From positions 124,001 to 188,000 of the forward strand of contig NZ_JACYXE010000002.1 in the NCBI RefSeq assembly GCF_014857905.1: DNA of 64,000 nt, read 5' to 3'. The DNA is from Agilicoccus flavus (GTDB lineage Bacteria; Actinomycetota; Actinomycetes; Actinomycetales; Dermatophilaceae). Below are positions 19,991-26,990 of this stretch, piece after piece (positions within the stretch are counted from its first letter, which is position 1; each line of letters begins with the position of its first letter). The notes under the pieces are model-generated. The model was not told where the DNA came from and searched no databases. It worked only from the letters and a program-made list of their open reading frames with translations. The position numbers and the translations under genes are program-made.

Positions 19991-20980
19991 GTGCCACCAC
20001 GTCCCCTCGTCAGTGTCATCGTTCCCGCTTACCAGGCGGAGGACACCCTCGGGGCTGCCTTGACGGGTGCCCTGACCCAGACCTATGACCGGGTCGAGAT
20101 CGTGGTGTGCAACGACGGATCCTCCGACGCGACCTCCGCGATCGCCCACGCCCACGCTCTGGGCAACTCCTCGACACGGCATCGCGTCGTCGTCGTCGAT
20201 CAGGAGAACCGTGGGCTGGCCGCGGCACGCAACGCTGCCATCGAGGCGAGCAGTGGAGAGCTGGTCACGCTCTGCGACTCCGACGACATGCTGCTGCCGT
20301 CGCACGTGGGCGACGCCGTCGAGGCCTTCGACCGGCGTGGTGGCGGGCGGACGTTCGTCTCCTCCAATGCATGGTTCTTGTCGAAGCACGGCATCATCCC
20401 CGGGCGGCGCATCTACACTCGCCCGGCTGCCGTCCCGTCCGAGCACCAGCGGATGCGCATTCTCGAGGGCAACATCGCCAGCATCTTCTCGACCTTCCCT
20501 CGAGCGATGTGGGAAGAACTGGGTGGATTCTCGAGCGAGATGCGTCTGATGGAGGACTACGACCTCTGGGCGAGAGCGATCTTCGCGGGGTGGACGTTGA
20601 CGTGGGTGGAGCGCCCCACCGCCTGCTACCGGCTCACGCCCGGCTCCCTCTCGTCCGATTCGGCTCGGATGGCGGAGTACGACAAACTCCTCAAGGGTCG
20701 ACTGCGCGAGCGCTTCGGGGAGTCCATGACGCCCCAGGAACGTGACCGGCTCGACTTCATGCTCGAGCACGACACCGCGGCCCAGTACATCGACGCGGCC
20801 GCCGTCGAGTTGGCAGCCGGCAGGACCGCGGAGGCCGCGCGCCTCCTCGGTCTCGCGGCACGCCTCTCCCCGTCCGACCGACGGTTGCGTCTGAAGGCCC
20901 TGGCCCTGCAGCGGCTGCCCGTGACCGGCCGTGTCTACGCTCGCCGGGAGGCCCAGCGCCTGTCGGAGACGTCTCGATGA
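19991..20980 (+). CDS. Glycosyltransferase family 2 with helical C-terminal tail
   Basis: The 329-residue GT2 protein is paralogous to the one at 16953. It has VSVIVPAYQAEDTLGAALTGALTQTYDRVEIVVCNDGSSDAT, NRGLAAARNAAIEASSGELVTLCDSDDMLLP, MEDYDLWARAIFAG and TPGSLSSDSARM. The tail (about 255-320) is helical with an AAVELAAGRTAEAARLLGLAARL repeat-like segment. GTG 19991 has GGAG 7 nt upstream, and an upstream ATG would extend into the promoter region. Its stop overlaps the lipoprotein start as ATGA, so the two are translationally coupled. Confidence 0.88.
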   Translation: MPPRPLVSVIVPAYQAEDTLGAALTGALTQTYDRVEIVVCNDGSSDATSAIAHAHALGNSSTRHRVVVVDQENRGLAAARNAAIEASSGELVTLCDSDDMLLPSHVGDAVEAFDRRGGGRTFVSSNAWFLSKHGIIPGRRIYTRPAAVPSEHQRMRILEGNIASIFSTFPRAMWEELGGFSSEMRLMEDYDLWARAIFAGWTLTWVERPTACYRLTPGSLSSDSARMAEYDKLLKGRLRERFGESMTPQERDRLDFMLEHDTAAQYIDAAAVELAAGRTAEAARLLGLAARLSPSDRRLRLKALALQRLPVTGRVYARREAQRLSETSR

Positions 20981-22095
20981 TCGATGCGCCGCGACCCGTG
21001 GGGGCCCGCAGGCGTCCACGCCGGTCCGCCCGGTGGTTGGCAGCTCTGTGTGTCGGTGCGATTCTCACCGCCTCCTGTGCCGGGCCGGAGCCTGAGCCCT
21101 CCCCGACGACCTCGGCCCCGTCTCCCGCTGAACTGGCGAAGACGCCGTCGAAGCTGTTCGGGTCCCCGCCGGATAATCCGTTCCTCACCGACGTCTCGCA
21201 TGCCCCGGTCCATGGGAACTCGACCGACATGATGCGGGATCTCCTCGGACAGATCGCCGCGAGCAACGGTTCCGTGGCGCTCAACACCGGGCACTACAAC
21301 TCGACGTTGTGGGTGGCCGACGCCGACACGCGCCCCGTCCGCATCGCCTTCGACAACTGCCAGAAGAAGCCCGACGTACCGGACGGTCTGTACGACGGGC
21401 CCAAGTACTTCGTCGACGTCCCCATGCCCGACGCTGCTGCCCCTGCCAAGGGGACCGATGGTGCTCTCACGGTGTGGTCCCCGGATGCAGACCGTCTGTG
21501 GGAGTTCTGGGTCGCCAAGGAGGACGCCGCGGGCACGTGGTCCGCGTGCTGGGGAGGCCGCATCGACGGGCTGGCCCAGAGCCACGGCGCCTTCCCGAAC
21601 CCCTTCGGGGCGTCGGCGTCGGGTCTGGCCACGGTCGGGTCGATGATCAGCGTCGAGGAGGCCCGCCGCGGCCGCATCGATCACGCGATCAACATCGGGC
21701 TGCGCACGGTCGGCTCGCCGTCCCGCGTCTACTACCCGGCCAACCGGAGCGACGGGAAGGGCGACTCGCCGGCATCGATCCCCATGGGCGCCCGCCTGCG
21801 CCTCGATCCGTCGATCGACGTGAACGCGCTGGACCTGACCCCGTTGGGCAAGGCCGTCGCGCGCGCGGCGCAGACGTATGGATTCCTGGTCACGGAGACG
21901 TCAGGGACCGTGGGGCTGGGGGCCGAGAGCGGACAGGCGGAGCGGCAGCGCACCGGCACCGACCCGTGGAAGGCGATCCTGGGCGACGTCCCCGACTACG
22001 CACAATTGGACGACTTCCCGTGGGATCGCCTGCAGGTGCTCGAGGCGGGATACGGGGCGCCCGAGGACGTGCCCTCCCCGTCCACGTCAGGCTGA
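20977..22095 (+). CDS. Lipoprotein with the shared C-terminal domain of the malectin proteins
   Basis: The 372-residue protein has Arg-rich residues 1-19, a hydrophobic h-region, and a lipobox ending at Cys34 (ILTASC), followed by a Pro/Ser/Thr linker (35-50). The rest matches the C-terminal domain of the proteins at 5268 and 6948: FDNCQKK, GLYDGPKYFVDVPMPDA, FWVAK, SACWGGRID, ASASGLA, GRIDHAINIGL and RLRLDPSIDVNALDLTP, including both conserved cysteines. There is no malectin domain. It is probably anchored in the outer leaflet of the cytoplasmic membrane and may partner the secreted malectin proteins or the glycan assembly machinery. It overlaps the upstream GT2 by 4 bp and the convergent wzy-like gene by 9 bp. 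Confidence 0.8.
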   Translation: MIDAPRPVGARRRPRRSARWLAALCVGAILTASCAGPEPEPSPTTSAPSPAELAKTPSKLFGSPPDNPFLTDVSHAPVHGNSTDMMRDLLGQIAASNGSVALNTGHYNSTLWVADADTRPVRIAFDNCQKKPDVPDGLYDGPKYFVDVPMPDAAAPAKGTDGALTVWSPDADRLWEFWVAKEDAAGTWSACWGGRIDGLAQSHGAFPNPFGASASGLATVGSMISVEEARRGRIDHAINIGLRTVGSPSRVYYPANRSDGKGDSPASIPMGARLRLDPSIDVNALDLTPLGKAVARAAQTYGFLVTETSGTVGLGAESGQAERQRTGTDPWKAILGDVPDYAQLDDFPWDRLQVLEAGYGAPEDVPSPSTSG

Positions 22096-23409
22096 CAGGG
22101 TTCGGCTGTCCGCTGCGCGCGACAGGTCAGGCTCGTCGTCGAGTTCGCTGTTCTCGACCAGCTCCGGCCTCCCGGCGATGCCGGCAACGAGCCACATGAG
22201 GTCGTTCGGCAGGGGATAAGGGTTCGGGCTCGTCATCGACGGAACGAACCAGACCACCAGAAGAGCGATGAGGAGCAGCGCGAAGCCCTGGTACTCACTC
22301 CCGGGGACCCGGCGGGGTAGGCGAGCGGCGACCGCGACGGGGCCGAGCAGGACGGCCAGGATCCACAGGACCGCGCCGAGGATGCCCGTCTCGACCGCGC
22401 GGGAGAGGAACACGTTGTGGACCTCGATGGCGACGTTCGACAGTGGGTAGTTCGGGTCCTGCCGGACCCAGTCGTCGACGACGCGCACGAAGCGTTGCCA
22501 CCCCACTCCGTCCAGCGGGCGTTCGGCCACGACGCGCAGGCCGGCGGCGTTGGTGTTCTGGCGGTCGTAGATCGAGGACTGCATGGTGAGGCGCTCACTG
22601 AACGCGTCACCCAGCCCCGGGACGGCCGCGAAGAGCACCACCACGAATCCGATCGTGCCCAGGACGACGGCAGGTAGCCGCCGTCGCGCCGCGGGCACGA
22701 GCAGACCGACTCCGAGCACGGCGACGACGACGGCGAGCCATACGGAGCGCGTCAAGGCCAGGGCGACCCCGAGCGTCGTGCAGACGATGGCGGCGCCCGC
22801 CAGCACCCGAAGACCGGTACGGCCACGGGTGCGGCTCCACAACAACGCCGCCATGAAGAGACACATCGCCTGTGTCATCCCGTTCGCCTCGGCGCCGGCG
22901 AAGGGACCCCGGGCCCGTCCGAAGAGAATGCCCACGCTCTCGTCCATGATGTAGCGCGGCCGAACGAGCGACGAGGGGCCGATGATCTCGAAGACTGCGG
23001 TCAGACCCAGATAGACGCCGACCACCGAGAACACGATGAGCAGCAGCTCACGGCGCCGCGTCGTGGTGAAGACCAGCGCCCCGAGGGCGAACATTCCTAG
23101 TGGAACGATGATCCGATCGAGGAGCGCGAACGCCGGACCAGCCTGGAAGAGGGTGCCGTGGGTCAGGGCCGACGCGGCGGTCCACGCCACGACCGCGAAC
23201 ATGACGACGTAGACGTACTGGAAGCGCAGGCGCGGGCGGTGCGGGTCGAGAACGAGCAGGAGCACCGCTCCGGCGAAGGCGACTCGATCCAGAGGCAGTG
23301 GGACGCCGAGGAGGCCCCAGAACCCCGAGAACATCGAGCCGACCAGAGCGGCGAGCAGCGCCCACGTGTGGAGGGGGATCCGGTCCGATCTCCCGGCCGC
23401 CCGGCTCAT
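22087..23409 (-). CDS. O-antigen ligase/polymerase-like membrane protein (Wzy/WaaL family)
   Basis: The 440-residue integral membrane protein has about 10-12 helices and the large periplasmic loop typical of the O-antigen polymerase/ligase superfamily. The loop holds FSERLTMQSSIYDRQNTNAAGLRVVAERPLDGVGWQRF and the conserved EVHNVFLSRAVETGILG histidine segment. RGPFAGAEANGMTQAM is in the middle. The charged C-terminus is cytosolic. The probable role is repeat-unit polymerisation outside the membrane. It starts within the stop of the chain-length gene (4-bp overlap), so polymerase and length regulator are coupled. Confidence 0.85.
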   Translation of the reverse strand: MSRAAGRSDRIPLHTWALLAALVGSMFSGFWGLLGVPLPLDRVAFAGAVLLLVLDPHRPRLRFQYVYVVMFAVVAWTAASALTHGTLFQAGPAFALLDRIIVPLGMFALGALVFTTTRRRELLLIVFSVVGVYLGLTAVFEIIGPSSLVRPRYIMDESVGILFGRARGPFAGAEANGMTQAMCLFMAALLWSRTRGRTGLRVLAGAAIVCTTLGVALALTRSVWLAVVVAVLGVGLLVPAARRRLPAVVLGTIGFVVVLFAAVPGLGDAFSERLTMQSSIYDRQNTNAAGLRVVAERPLDGVGWQRFVRVVDDWVRQDPNYPLSNVAIEVHNVFLSRAVETGILGAVLWILAVLLGPVAVAARLPRRVPGSEYQGFALLLIALLVVWFVPSMTSPNPYPLPNDLMWLVAGIAGRPELVENSELDDEPDLSRAADSRTLSA

Positions 23410-24233
23410 CGGGCGCGCGACGACCGTCGGCGGTCGAGGCCGACGGCGATCACGAACGCCAGCAGCAGGCCGAGGCCGGCCCCGACGACCCCGTAGCGCT
23501 GCATCGAGGAGCGGCCCGTGTCCGAGATGACGGCCGCCTTTGCGATCGTGCGCAGGTCGGCGGACGCAGACGTCGCGGCGATCTGTGACTTGTACTTCTC
23601 GCTGCGCGCCTCCAGCTCCACCTCGAGCACGGATGCGTTGCTCTGCGCCTTCGTCACGGCCGCGGCCGTGCGGTTGTATTGGGCACTGGTGGAGTTTCGG
23701 TTCCCGTTGACCCGGGAGAACTCGGTCGTCGCCCGATCGAGCTCGGTCTTGGCCGCTGCCCAGGCCGCTGCAGCCTGCTTCACCTGTGCCAACGTCGCCT
23801 GCGGGTCCGTCTCCTCGCGGGCCGTGTTGACGGACGCCACCAGCGCCTCGGCGGCCGCGTCGGCCCCACCGAGGGCCTCCTGTTCGGAGCCGCTCTCCGC
23901 CAAGACGCGGATGACGTTGGACTCGGGTACCGGCGACGCGGAGACGGACGTCCCTGCGGGGACGTCGACGAAACCGCTCTGGGTCACCCAGCGGGAGTAG
24001 TCCTCGGCCATCGACCGCGTCGACTGCGGGAAGCCCGCAATGGCTCCGGCGCTCATGTCACCCGGTCCGACGGCCACGCGGGCCTCCGCGGTGTACGTCG
24101 CGGGGAGCCGGCTGCCGATCAGGGCACCGAGCGCGCCGAGGAGAAGGACGAGGCCAAGTGCCAGTGGCCAGCGTCGGATCAGCGACCCGATGGGTGACGC
24201 CAGGGTTGTCTCCCTGGTGGGGGTGGAGCTCAC
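23406..24233 (-). CDS. Chain-length determinant (Wzz/YveK-like) protein
   Basis: The 275-residue protein has two membrane helices (about 22-42, RWPLALGLVLLLGALGALIG, and 245-267) flanking an extracytoplasmic alpha-helical domain with a long coiled-coil region (about 145-225, rich in Ala/Gln/Lys). [14 protein letters not shown] after the first helix matches the Wzz N-terminal strand motif. No Walker motif or tyrosine-kinase domain is attached, and none is encoded nearby. It controls polymer length together with the polymerase, whose gene it overlaps by 4 bp. GTG start with GAGGAG upstream. Confidence 0.82.
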   Translation of the reverse strand: MSSTPTRETTLASPIGSLIRRWPLALGLVLLLGALGALIGSRLPATYTAEARVAVGPGDMSAGAIAGFPQSTRSMAEDYSRWVTQSGFVDVPAGTSVSASPVPESNVIRVLAESGSEQEALGGADAAAEALVASVNTAREETDPQATLAQVKQAAAAWAAAKTELDRATTEFSRVNGNRNSTSAQYNRTAAAVTKAQSNASVLEVELEARSEKYKSQIAATSASADLRTIAKAAVISDTGRSSMQRYGVVGAGLGLLLAFVIAVGLDRRRSSRAR

Positions 24234-24301
24234 GCTTCTCCTCGAGGTTCACGGTGCCGCGAGCAGCAGGTCGGCCTGGCTCGAAGGCGTTGCACGACAT
24301 A

Positions 24302-24307
24302 GCTATA
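24302..24307 (-). promoter_or_regulatory. Possible -10 box for the wzz-wzy pair
   Basis: TATAGC on the minus strand, within the palindromic ATAGCTAT, lies about 70 nt before the GTG at 24233 in an otherwise GC-rich 127-bp gap. No good -35 is visible. Confidence 0.3.
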
Positions 24308-24360
24308 CGGTTCGGTGGCCCACCCTAGCGCCGTTGCCCGAAGAAGCCCGTCGGAGCCTG

Positions 24361-24903
24361 TCAACGCGACCCGAGCACGCGCGCGGGCGTCCCGCCGACG
24401 ATCGTTCCCGGCTCGATGGCTCCGCGGACGACCGAATTCGCGGCGACGACGACCCCGGATCCGATCCGGGCTCCGGGAAGCACGGTGACTCCTGCCCCCA
24501 GCCAGACGTCGTCGCCGATGACGACGCCGTCACCGGACCACGGCTGTCGGGCGATCGGTGTACCGCGCTCGGTGCCGTGATTGGACCCGACGAGCGTGAC
24601 GAACTGGGAGATGAGGCAGTCCGACCCGATCTCGATGCGGGCGCCAGCGCATCGGATGTTGTTGAACTCACCCACGTACGTGCGGTCGCCGATGCTCAAC
24701 GTGGCTCCGGTGAGGCCACCGCCGTTCGTGACGGACACCACCGCCGGGCCCGACAAGGTCACGCCGTCACCCAGGGACGTTCGGGCCACGTCGCCGGAGA
24801 ACGCCAACGACGGAGCGATGTGGGCGTGAGGAAAGGCCAGTCGCAGTCGCTCCCGGGGGAGCACGACGTCGCGCACGTACCGGGCGATGGCCTTCAGCGG
24901 CAT
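24361..24903 (-). CDS. Hexapeptide-repeat acyltransferase
   Basis: The 180-residue left-handed beta-helix protein is of the maltose/galactoside acetyltransferase type. It has LAFSGDVARTSLGDGVTLSG, IEIGSDCLISQFVTLVGSNHG with the catalytic-type histidine, GDGVVIGDDVWLGAGVTVLPGARIGSGVVVAANSVV, and the closing GGTPARVLGSR. It probably O-acetylates a sugar of the polymer. AGGACA precedes the ATG. It is the last surface-locus gene before atpC and is divergent from it. Confidence 0.85.
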   Translation of the reverse strand: MPLKAIARYVRDVVLPRERLRLAFPHAHIAPSLAFSGDVARTSLGDGVTLSGPAVVSVTNGGGLTGATLSIGDRTYVGEFNNIRCAGARIEIGSDCLISQFVTLVGSNHGTERGTPIARQPWSGDGVVIGDDVWLGAGVTVLPGARIGSGVVVAANSVVRGAIEPGTIVGGTPARVLGSR

Positions 24904-24929
24904 GAGTTGTCCTGTCGTGGTGGAAGTTC

Positions 24930-24949
24930 GGGGCTCGAGCCCCAGCCTA
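24930..24949 (-). promoter_or_regulatory. Promoter -10 plus 14-bp palindrome before the acyltransferase gene
   Basis: The minus-strand -10 box TAGGCT is at 24944-24949. The perfect palindrome GGGGCTCGAGCCCC (24930-24943) is just downstream, over the expected transcription start. It could be an operator or a 5'-leader hairpin. Confidence 0.35.
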
Positions 24950-25028
24950 CGAGCCTGCGAGCGCGGCGCCCGGGCAGTCGAGCCGCGGGGGCGGCGGGAA
25001 GGGGCGCGGTGGCGACGGGCCGGGGCGA

Positions 25029-25034
25029 TAGACT
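25029..25034 (+). promoter_or_regulatory. -10 box for a separate atpC promoter
   Basis: TAGACT lies 33 nt before the atpC GTG. It fits a short leader that includes the GGAGG site. atpC can no longer be read from the atp operon promoter, so a local promoter is required. Confidence 0.45.
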
Positions 25035-25067
25035 GCCCGGACCGCAGCGTCTACCCGGAGGATCACC

Positions 25068-25334
25068 GTGGCCAACCTGAACGTCGAGCTCGTCGCCGCC
25101 AACGGCAAGGTCTGGGAGGGTGAGGCCCGGATGGTGCGGGTCCGCAGCGTCGAGGGCGACCTCGGTGTCCTGCCCGGTCACGAGCCGATGCTCGTGGCGT
25201 TGGCGCCCGGCGAGGTCCACATCCGCGCCGAGGGCGGCGACGACACGACGGTCGAGATCGACGGTGGCTTCATGACCGTCGACAGCGACCACGTGACGGT
25301 CGTCGCCGAGTCGGTCGTACGCAGCGGCTCCTGA
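25068..25334 (+). CDS. atpC: F1Fo ATP synthase subunit epsilon, short form
   Basis: Epsilon subunit of the F1 stalk. At 88 residues it holds only the N-terminal beta-sandwich (MANLNVELVAANGKVWEG, EGDLGVLPGHEPMLVALAPGEV, FMTVDSDHVTVVAE). The C-terminal two-helix domain that in Escherichia coli (139 residues) can inhibit rotation is absent. Short epsilon subunits are known in related actinobacteria, so this is probably native. The GTG follows CGGAGGATCACC. It is separated from atpD by 21.1 kb and followed after 4 bp by the DUF2550 gene. Confidence 0.95.
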   Translation: MANLNVELVAANGKVWEGEARMVRVRSVEGDLGVLPGHEPMLVALAPGEVHIRAEGGDDTTVEIDGGFMTVDSDHVTVVAESVVRSGS

Positions 25335-25338
25335 CCCG

Positions 25339-25776
25339 ATGAGCGGGGTGCTGATCTCGGCCGAAGTGCTGGTCGGTGCCCTGCTCCTCCTCGGCGTCTT
25401 CGTCGCCGTCACCCTGCTCCGCCGGCGCCTCATCGCGCAGGACGCCGAACTCGCCCTGTGCACCCTGGTCGTGGGCACGTCGCGCCCCCGGGTCGGCATG
25501 ATGCGCATGACGGTGGACACCCTCGAGTGGTACCGCCTCTTCGGCGTCACCCCGCGCCCCGACCACCGGTGGGCCCGTTGGGGGCTCGACATCGGGACCC
25601 CCCGGCCCGTCGACGAGGACGCGAGCCCGCACGGGACGACGAGTTCCAGCGTGCAGGTCCCCGTCGAGGTCGCGGGGGAGCCGACCCCTCTGGCCATCGT
25701 CATGACGATCGGCAGCTACACGGCCTTCCGGGCCTGGGCCGAGGCCGGCCCACCGCGGTTCCCCGTCACGGGCTGA
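25339..25776 (+). CDS. DUF2550 family membrane protein
   Basis: The 145-residue protein has one N-terminal membrane helix (about 8-27, SAEVLVGALLLLGVFVAVTLL) and a cytosolic domain with RVGMMRMTVDTLEWYRLFGVTPRPDHRW. This matches DUF2550, a family found directly behind atpC in actinobacteria. Its function is unknown, and the fixed neighbourhood suggests a link with the ATP synthase or membrane. It starts 4 bp after atpC, so the two are co-transcribed. Confidence 0.85.
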   Translation: MSGVLISAEVLVGALLLLGVFVAVTLLRRRLIAQDAELALCTLVVGTSRPRVGMMRMTVDTLEWYRLFGVTPRPDHRWARWGLDIGTPRPVDEDASPHGTTSSSVQVPVEVAGEPTPLAIVMTIGSYTAFRAWAEAGPPRFPVTG

Positions 25777-25809
25777 GCGGCCGGTCGGGCCGCGGCGAGC
25801 GGCGCAGCG

Positions 25810-26478
25810 TCACTCGCCGGACGCGTCGCCAGCGCCCTCGTCCTCTCGCCGCGCCCGGCCCCGCCGCTCCGGCGCTTCCGCACGGCCGCCGCCGGGCCGC
25901 CACAGGACGTCGCCGTCGGGCCCGCTCGCGACGCGCGCGAGGATGAACAGCAGGTCCGAGAGCCGGTTGAGGTACGTCGCCGCAAGGGGGTTCACTCCGC
26001 CGGGCCGGTCCCCGTCCGCGGGCTCGGTGCCGTAGGCCTCGACGGCCGCCCACGCCGACCGCTCCGCCCGGCGCACGACCGTGCAGGCGAGATGGAGGTA
26101 GGCCCCGCCGGGGCCCCCGCCGGGCAGGATGAAGGACCGCAGCGCGGGCAGGTCGGCGTTGTAGCGGTCGCAGTCGGCCTCCAGCTCGTCGATCCAGCGC
26201 TCCTGGACCCGCAGGGGCGGGTACTCGTAGGCGGTCGCGAGCGGGTTGCACAGGTCGGCGCCGACGTCGAACAGGTCGTTCTGCACACGGGTGAGCGTCT
26301 CGCGGATCTCCTCGCTCAACCCCCCGACCGTGACGGCCACACCGAGCGCCGCGTTCGCCTCGTTCGCGTCGGCGTACGCGACGAGCCGCGGGTCGGTCTT
26401 GCTCACCCGGCTGAAGTCGCCGAGGGCCGTCGTGCCCGAGTCCCCGGTGCGGGTGTAGATCCGGCTGAGGTTGACCAT
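25810..26478 (-). CDS. pduO: PduO-type ATP:cob(I)alamin adenosyltransferase
   Basis: Transfers adenosyl from ATP to cob(I)alamin, giving the coenzyme B12 used for example by methylmalonyl-CoA mutase. The 222-residue protein has the N-terminal ATP-binding motif IYTRTGDSGTTALGDFSRVSK, VAYADANEANAALG, LTRVQNDLFDVGADLCNP, and the C-terminal helix AATYLNRLSDLLFILAR. The final 35 residues are charged and disordered. GGGAGG lies 8 nt before the ATG. The methylmalonyl-CoA epimerase gene at 33863 belongs to the same metabolism. It overlaps nothing and faces the gene at 26528 head to head. Confidence 0.9.
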   Translation of the reverse strand: MVNLSRIYTRTGDSGTTALGDFSRVSKTDPRLVAYADANEANAALGVAVTVGGLSEEIRETLTRVQNDLFDVGADLCNPLATAYEYPPLRVQERWIDELEADCDRYNADLPALRSFILPGGGPGGAYLHLACTVVRRAERSAWAAVEAYGTEPADGDRPGGVNPLAATYLNRLSDLLFILARVASGPDGDVLWRPGGGRAEAPERRGRARREDEGAGDASGE

Positions 26479-26515
26479 TCCCGCATCCTCCCAGACGCCC
26501 TCGACGCGCCGGGTC

Positions 26516-26521
26516 TACGGT
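26516..26521 (+). promoter_or_regulatory. -10 box of a leaderless promoter (gene at 26528)
   Basis: TACGGT is followed by 6 nt and ATG 26528, with no Shine-Dalgarno. This supports the internal MGDLQCPAT start over an upstream in-frame start. Confidence 0.45.
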
Positions 26522-26527
26522 CGGGGC

Positions 26528-26977
26528 ATGGGCGATCTGCAGTGTCCGGCCACCGTCCTCGTCGTGCCCCCCGGCTGGGACGCCGGCGCGGTCGACGCCT
26601 CCTGGGCGGACGCGCCGCACGCCTGGCCCGGACCCCTCGACGCGACCGTCGCCCTCGTGCTCGCCGCGCCCTCGCGCGTCGAGACCGCGCAGGCCCTCGC
26701 GGCGCGGGTCGGGGCGGGAATGCGGGTCGTGGACGGTCTGGGCGGTTCCTCCGCGACGGTCGTCGCCGCCGCCATCGACGACGCGACCGACCTCGCCCGG
26801 GGGGAGCTCGTGCTCGTCCTGCCGACGGTGTCGCCGCCCGGCTGCCCCGCCGACGCGCCGGCGTGGCTCAGCATCGACGACGACGGGTGGGTGACGGTAC
26901 CCCGGAACCCCGACCCCCTGGACTCCGAGCCCCGGAACCCCGGGGCCTCGGGGCGCGCCGGGCTCGGACCTCGGTGA
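26528..26977 (+). CDS. Hypothetical protein, possibly a degenerate histidine-phosphatase relative
   Basis: The 149-residue cytosolic protein has an opening, MGDLQCPATVLVVPPGW, that resembles actinobacterial histidine phosphatases, in which the strand ends in the catalytic RHG. Here that position reads PPG. A second stretch, SRVETAQALAARVGAGMRVVDGL, resembles the R-x2-QTA region of the same fold. If the relation is real, the protein lacks the phospho-accepting histidine and cannot be an active phosphatase. The C-terminal 30 residues are low-complexity with two RNPD/RNPG repeats. The relation is inferred from motif resemblance only. Confidence 0.5.
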   Translation: MGDLQCPATVLVVPPGWDAGAVDASWADAPHAWPGPLDATVALVLAAPSRVETAQALAARVGAGMRVVDGLGGSSATVVAAAIDDATDLARGELVLVLPTVSPPGCPADAPAWLSIDDDGWVTVPRNPDPLDSEPRNPGASGRAGLGPR

Positions 26978-26990
26978 GCCGGTCCTCCGG

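Noticed and set aside
3977-25067. Integrase, IS ends, tRNA or flanking direct repeats marking a mobile island between atpD and atpC
   Set aside because: I looked at both boundaries and found none, so no mobile-element class is claimed.
25068-25334. Truncated atpC as a pseudogene
   Set aside because: The beta-sandwich is intact, the stop is followed 4 bp later by the conserved DUF2550 gene, and short epsilon subunits are known in related bacteria.
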